Below, piece after piece: positions 59,907-64,000 of a DNA stretch of 64,000 nucleotides (within the stretch, counting starts at the first letter, position 1; every line of letters begins with the position of its first letter). Source of the DNA: Streptosporangium amethystogenes (GTDB lineage Bacteria; Actinomycetota; Actinomycetes; Streptosporangiales; Streptosporangiaceae); NCBI RefSeq assembly GCF_000721075.1, contig NZ_JOEQ01000005.1, forward strand, positions 558,001-622,000. The letters are read 5' to 3'. The notes under the pieces are model-generated. The model had not been told where the DNA came from. It did not search any database and saw nothing but the letters and a program-made list of their open reading frames with translations. The position numbers were made by a program, and so were the translations under genes.

Positions 59907-61754
59907 TCAGAACCCGCAGGCCTCGTCCAGCGACTGGGCGGACTTACCGTTCTGGGTGGGGGTCTGGCTCGGCTGGACCGTCGTGCTCCTGGAGGGCTTG
60001 GGCGTGGCGGTGGGCGTCGCGCCGCTCGCGCCGGGGGAGGCGGTCACCCCCGCGGCCTGGGGGCGGCGGGCGGGCCGCACCGACTGGCGCAGTGTCCTGG
60101 CGGTCGCGGCGCGGATCTTCTGCCAGTCCGGCGAGCCGGTGTAGAACTCCGGCGGCACGAACTGGAGGCTGACGATCCTGGCGTCCTTGACCTTCAGCCC
60201 CAGTTCGGTGATGTGCTCAAGCAACTCGCGAGGAATGTCGGTCTTGGCGGACTTCTTGGCCACACCTGCGATCTTGGCGAAGTTGGTGAGCACCACCGAG
60301 GGGGTGGCCTGCTGGGCGAAGGCGCCGATGACGCAGCGCTGGCGGGCCATCCGGGAGAAGTCGTCACTGCCGACGCGGGAGCGCCCGTACCAGAGCGCCT
60401 CCTCGCCGGAGAGTTTCTGGTATCCGGCCTTGATGGTCCCTGCGGTGCCGTAGAGGCCGCCCCACGGGACGTCGCGCTCCACCTTGATCTTCAGGCCGCC
60501 GATGGCGTCGACCAGGTGGGCGAAGCCGTACATGTTCACCAGGGCGTAGTAGTCGATCTTCAGGTTGAGCGTGTAGCCGATGGCGTCCATGAGCGCCGCG
60601 GGGCCTCGCTGTCCCGTCTTCTTGCCGGGCACGACCTCGGGGTGGTCCTCGGCGTACTGCCAGACCTCGTTGAGCAGGCCGCCGTTCGGCAACTCGCGCA
60701 TGAAGCCGTTGGGGAACTGCTTGGCGAGCGGGGTGCCCGGTGTGAAGCGGACGTGCTGGAGGTTACGGGGAAGGCTGAACATGGCGGTGTTGCCGGTCGC
60801 GACGTGCACGCTGGCCACGTTCATGCTGTCGGTCCGCACACCTTCCCGGTTCCCGGCCCCGTCGCCGCCGATGAGCAGGAAGTTCACCCGATCGCGCCCG
60901 CCCCACGGGTCCTCGTGCTTGACGGGGGCGGCGGTGGGATTGCCCGCGTTGCTCTCGAAGATGGTGTTGGCCGCCTCCTTGAGGGTCAGCACGGTGCTCG
61001 CGGTCAGCGCGAACGGCGCCATCACCGACACGCACAGCACGCCCACCGCGATGCCCGACACGATCTGTCCCCGGCCGCTGAGTCTTTGCGGTCCCAGGGA
61101 GATGTAGGAGAAGAGCACCAGCAGGAACCAGGCGATCGCCCCGGCGATGGCCAGGACCGCCCCGGTCATCAGCGTGTTGTCCCGGGCGAGGAAGCCCGCG
61201 TTTCCTTCGCCGCCGAGGATGAGCGCGCCGACCAGGAGGGCGAGCAGCAACGCACCGAAGATCGTTAGCAGAATGTATCCGGCGCGGCGGCGTCCCGACC
61301 GCAGGTGCGCCGCACCGGGGAGGATCACCGACAGCGCGGTCCAGCCGATGAGCGCGCCGACCGTCAGCGGCCTGGCGAAGCGGGGCTGTCCCCCGGCCGG
61401 GCGGGACGGTCCGGCGGGCCCCGGACCCGTCCCGGTGTGCGAGAGGGGCCTCCCCTGCCCGTCGTGCGCGCCCTGTGGAGGAAGCGTCTCCTGCCCGTCG
61501 GAGAGGCCCTGCGTGCCGGGTTGAGTGCCAGGCTGAGCCTGCGGGGGAGGCGTTCCCCCCCCATCGGGGGCGCTCTGGGCACCGTCGGACACGTTGTGGA
61601 CCTGGGGCGTGGGAGGGGGAGAGGGAGGCTGCGTTTCGGCCGGACCCTGCGCGCCGCCGTGGTTCGCACCGGAACCCCCGCCGCGGCGCCGGGTGCGCCG
61701 TTTCCCGCTTTCGCCGGCGAGATCCCCCGAGTCTTGCCCAAGGCGCATCGTCAC
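59907..61754 (-). CDS. LytR-CpsA-Psr (LCP) family protein
   Basis: 615 residues. The N-terminal ~140 residues are Pro/Gly/Gln-rich and cytoplasmic, followed by about four helices (TVGALIGWTALSVILPGAA, AGYILLTIFGALLLALLV, LAIAGAIAWFLLVLF, IAVGVLCVSVMAPFAL). The extracellular LCP domain (~300-570) has NFLLIGGDGAG, RTDSMNVASVHV, SLPRNLQHV, SGEEALWYGRSR and DDFSRMARQR, which bind polyprenyl phosphate. LCP enzymes attach teichoic acids or arabinogalactan to peptidoglycan. A Thr/Pro-rich tail ends the chain. AGGA lies six bases before the GTG start. Confidence 0.88.
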   Translation of the reverse strand: MTMRLGQDSGDLAGESGKRRTRRRGGGSGANHGGAQGPAETQPPSPPPTPQVHNVSDGAQSAPDGGGTPPPQAQPGTQPGTQGLSDGQETLPPQGAHDGQGRPLSHTGTGPGPAGPSRPAGGQPRFARPLTVGALIGWTALSVILPGAAHLRSGRRRAGYILLTIFGALLLALLVGALILGGEGNAGFLARDNTLMTGAVLAIAGAIAWFLLVLFSYISLGPQRLSGRGQIVSGIAVGVLCVSVMAPFALTASTVLTLKEAANTIFESNAGNPTAAPVKHEDPWGGRDRVNFLLIGGDGAGNREGVRTDSMNVASVHVATGNTAMFSLPRNLQHVRFTPGTPLAKQFPNGFMRELPNGGLLNEVWQYAEDHPEVVPGKKTGQRGPAALMDAIGYTLNLKIDYYALVNMYGFAHLVDAIGGLKIKVERDVPWGGLYGTAGTIKAGYQKLSGEEALWYGRSRVGSDDFSRMARQRCVIGAFAQQATPSVVLTNFAKIAGVAKKSAKTDIPRELLEHITELGLKVKDARIVSLQFVPPEFYTGSPDWQKIRAATARTLRQSVRPARRPQAAGVTASPGASGATPTATPKPSRSTTVQPSQTPTQNGKSAQSLDEACGF

Positions 61755-62318
61755 ACCGCTTCCTACTACGTTTTGCCCCGGTCCACCTGGCAAAACAGCC
61801 AAGGCTCCCCGATTGAACGGAATTTGCCAGGATTCTAGTCCCCATACCTGGACATGACAGACAGATGACCAATCTACGGTAAATGGCCTCTTAACCTATG
61901 ACGCCAGTACGGGGTCGGTACCGGCCGGATATCGCACCGCCATGCCCCGCCCTTCTCTTGACCGATGCGGACACCGGGCGTCGCCCGCCGGAAAGCCGTG
62001 GTCACGGGGGTGTCGGGAGGTGGGGCGGGGGGCTCCCCGGGCCGGTGCGGTGCAGGCCGAGGGCGGCCCTGAGCAGCCCTCGCGGGTCGCTCGTCCCCGT
62101 GGCGGAGGGTGTCGTCCACCGGCTGTCAAGCTGTCTCCCCGCGAACCCAGGCTCCCGGTGTGCGCTACACGCCGGGACCTTTGCCGAATTTGGGGCGTAA
62201 GCATACTGATTTATCATCCGTCACGGATGTCGCTGCGTTCGATTACATTCCGAAATCAGCCGAGGTGATCTCCGCGATGTGCCGGACCGATCCGGGGCTC
62301 GTGACCTAGCTTCGAGGC
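61755..62318. other. divergent spacer between LCP and LysR genes
   Basis: 564 bases without a supported gene. The half near the LCP start is AT-richer. An inverted repeat CATCCG-TCA-CGGATG at 62215-62229, with ATC flanks of the T-N11-A kind, could be the LysR operator. No RNA gene is recognised. Confidence 0.5.
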
Positions 62319-63188
62319 ATGAATCTGCAGCAGCTCCGCTATGTGGTCGCGACGGCGGAGCATCGCACCATGACCGACGCGGCCAGATCGCTGTACATCG
62401 CACAACCCGCGCTCTCCCGTGCGATCAGGGATCTGGAACGAGAGCTCGGTATGACATTGTTCGCGCGTTCCGGACGTGGCGTGGTCGTCACGGCACAGGG
62501 GCGCCGGGTGGTCAAGCTGGCCAGGGAGGCACTCGATGCCGTTCGCGAGATCGAGGCACTGTCCACGCACGGCCACACCTCCGAGGCGGAGCTCCGCATC
62601 GCCTCGATACCCAGTCTCGAACCGGGGCTGGCCGGACGCCTTCTCCCCGCGTACACCGCGGAACATCCCGGGGTACGCATTCAGATTGTCCGCTGTGACG
62701 GGCGGGACGGCGTGGTGAGCGCCATCAGGGACCAGCGGGCCGACCTCGGCCTGACGGACCTGCCCGTCCCCACCGATCTGGTCAGCCACCCGCTGGAGCG
62801 CCAGGAGATCGTGCTGATCTCCCCGCCCGGCGTGGACCTGCCCGACCCGGTGCCGGTGAGGAGACTCAACGGCATGCGTCTGGTGCTGCCGGTTCCCGGC
62901 AGCTCCCGGCGCAGGGAGTTCGACGCGCTCTTCGCCAAACACGGTGTGGCCCCCGTGGTGGCGACGCAGCTCGACGAGCGCGGCAACTGGCTGAGCACCG
63001 TCCGTTCGGGTACGGCCTCGATGCTCTGGTACCGGGGGATGGCCGAGCAGGCCGCCCGCGCCGGACTCGTGGTCCGCACCCTCGATCCCTCGGTCCGCCG
63101 GGTGATCGCCATCGTTCACGCGCGACGGCGGCTGCCCGCCATCGCCCAGGAGTTCCTGTCCGTGGCCGAAAGTGGGTCGGCCGCGTAA
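62319..63188 (+). CDS. LysR-family transcriptional regulator
   Basis: 289 residues. The N-terminal winged helix (MNLQQLRYVVATAEHRTMTDAARSL then IAQPALSRAIRDLE) and a two-lobed effector domain (ELRIASIPSL, DLGLTDLPVP, VRRLNGMRLVLP) are standard. No obvious target gene is divergent from it, as the LCP gene is over 560 bases away. Ligand unknown. Confidence 0.9.
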   Translation: MNLQQLRYVVATAEHRTMTDAARSLYIAQPALSRAIRDLERELGMTLFARSGRGVVVTAQGRRVVKLAREALDAVREIEALSTHGHTSEAELRIASIPSLEPGLAGRLLPAYTAEHPGVRIQIVRCDGRDGVVSAIRDQRADLGLTDLPVPTDLVSHPLERQEIVLISPPGVDLPDPVPVRRLNGMRLVLPVPGSSRRREFDALFAKHGVAPVVATQLDERGNWLSTVRSGTASMLWYRGMAEQAARAGLVVRTLDPSVRRVIAIVHARRRLPAIAQEFLSVAESGSAA

Positions 63189-63275
63189 GGAGCCCTGAGG
63201 CTCGTCAGTTTCCCCCAGAGGCGGCGCAGGTGGGAGCGCCGTCCTCTCCGACACCGGGCTATAGGCTCGGTCTCG

Positions 63276-64000
63276 ATGACTACTCTGCACCTGCGAGGCC
63301 GTGAGTTCCGGCCCGGTGAGTTCGCGATCATGGCGGTGGTCAACCGCACCCCCGACTCCTTCTTCGACCGGGGAAGGACCTACGGTTTCGCGGCGGCCCT
63401 GGAGGCGGTGGACGGTGCCGTCGCCGGCGGCGCGGACATCGTCGACATCGGCGGCGTCAAGGCGGGTCCCGGTGACGAGGTCGACCCCGCGGAGGAGATC
63501 CGCAGGGTGGCCGATCTGGTCGCCGAGGTCAGGCGGCGCCACCCCCGGCTCGTCATCAGCGTCGACACCTGGCGTGCGGAGGTCGGCGAGGTCGTCGCGG
63601 AGGCGGGCGCCGACCTGCTCAACGACACCTGGGGCGGGGTCGACCCCAACCTGGCCTCCGTCGCGGCCAGGCACGGCATCGGCCTGGTCTGCGCGCACGC
63701 GGGACGGGTCGCCCCCCGCACCCGCCCGCACCGCGTCGCCTACGCCGACGTGGTCGCCGACGTCATCGGCTACACCGTCGACCTCGCCGAACGCGCCGTC
63801 GCCGCGGGAGTGTCCAGGGAGTCGATCCTCATCGACCCGGCGCACGACTTCGGCAAGAACACCTGGCACTCCCTGGAGATCAGCCGCCGCCTGGACGAGA
63901 TGGTCGCCACCGGCTGGCCGGTGCTCGTCGCGGTCTCCAACAAGGACTTCGTCGGTGAGACCCTCGGCGGGCTCCCGGTGGACGAGCGCCACGCGGGAAC
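63276..64000 (+). CDS. dihydropteroate synthase-like protein, FolP2 type (3' end outside)
   Basis: The frame from ATG at 63276 stays open to the window end (241 codons). AIMAVVNRTPDSFFDRGRTY, DIVDIGGVKAGPGDE, VISVDTW and ADLLNDTWGG match the DHPS family, which joins para-aminobenzoate to a pterin in folate synthesis. The NRTPDSF and GGVKAGPGD variants are those of actinobacterial FolP2, for which DHPS activity is doubtful in mycobacteria. Only the C-terminus is missing. Confidence 0.85.
   Translation, partial: MTTLHLRGREFRPGEFAIMAVVNRTPDSFFDRGRTYGFAAALEAVDGAVAGGADIVDIGGVKAGPGDEVDPAEEIRRVADLVAEVRRRHPRLVISVDTWRAEVGEVVAEAGADLLNDTWGGVDPNLASVAARHGIGLVCAHAGRVAPRTRPHRVAYADVVADVIGYTVDLAERAVAAGVSRESILIDPAHDFGKNTWHSLEISRRLDEMVATGWPVLVAVSNKDFVGETLGGLPVDERHAG

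Overview
The window is very GC-rich chromosomal DNA. Almost every gene has G or C in third codon positions, GTG starts are common, and genes often overlap by four bases. The gene set (ergothioneine genes, MalK-like sugar ABC systems, F420-type nitroreductase, ClpP with a ClgR-type box, LCP protein, FolP-like protein at the edge) points to a filamentous actinomycete. A Streptosporangiaceae-like organism is my best guess, not a proof.

Region by region: (1) 1-1804 is the end of a GH13 alpha-glucosidase followed by a frame-shifted LacI repressor. (2) 1984-15766 is a compact nonribosomal peptide operon: an acyl/aryl-AMP ligase fused to a degenerate condensation domain, a Gly-type C-A-T module, an Asp-type C-A-T-thioesterase module fused to a whole MFS exporter and carrying Cys in place of the thioesterase Ser, a glycosyltransferase-like protein, and a T-C protein. 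(3) 16085-23631 holds a secreted beta-helix protein, an ACT protein, a lipoprotein, an orphan MalK/MsmK-like ATPase divergent from a second LacI gene with almost the same internal deletion as the first, a PfkB kinase, and an ATPase-cupin pair. (4) 23923-30915 holds a broken secreted-protein gene and a zwf-edd-glk-eda operon (Entner-Doudoroff pathway) divergent from a ROK regulator. (5) 30955-35441 is egtABCD for ergothioneine. (6) 35735-40731 is a sugar ABC importer (binding protein and two permeases) with a DUF2264 protein. (7) 40912-48775 is a mixed stretch: S1 peptidase, small stress-type proteins, ClpP, a DUF2470 protein and ribosomal protein S4 sharing an iron-box-like region, a voltage-gated-type channel and a TetR repressor. 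(8) 48852-50473 is a drug-type ABC exporter under a clear TetR operator. (9) 50531-57578 is a decay zone with fragments of MarR, MFS, PPOX and SDR genes and two complementary broken copies of a subtilase/small-protein locus; intact within it are a UvrA-like ATPase, an F420-type reductase and one subtilase. (10) 57749-64000 holds a membrane spermidine-synthase-like protein, an LCP protein, a LysR regulator and a partial FolP-like protein.

The most interesting items are the NRPS-thioesterase-MFS fusion with a catalytic Cys, the two LacI paralogues with central deletions ending within one base of each other, the reciprocal wreckage of the subtilase/small-protein pair, a 56-bp perfect palindrome at 43080-43135, and regulatory sites readable next to clpP, rpsD and the TetR-ABC locus. 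No rRNA, tRNA, CRISPR array, integrase or insertion sequence was recognised.
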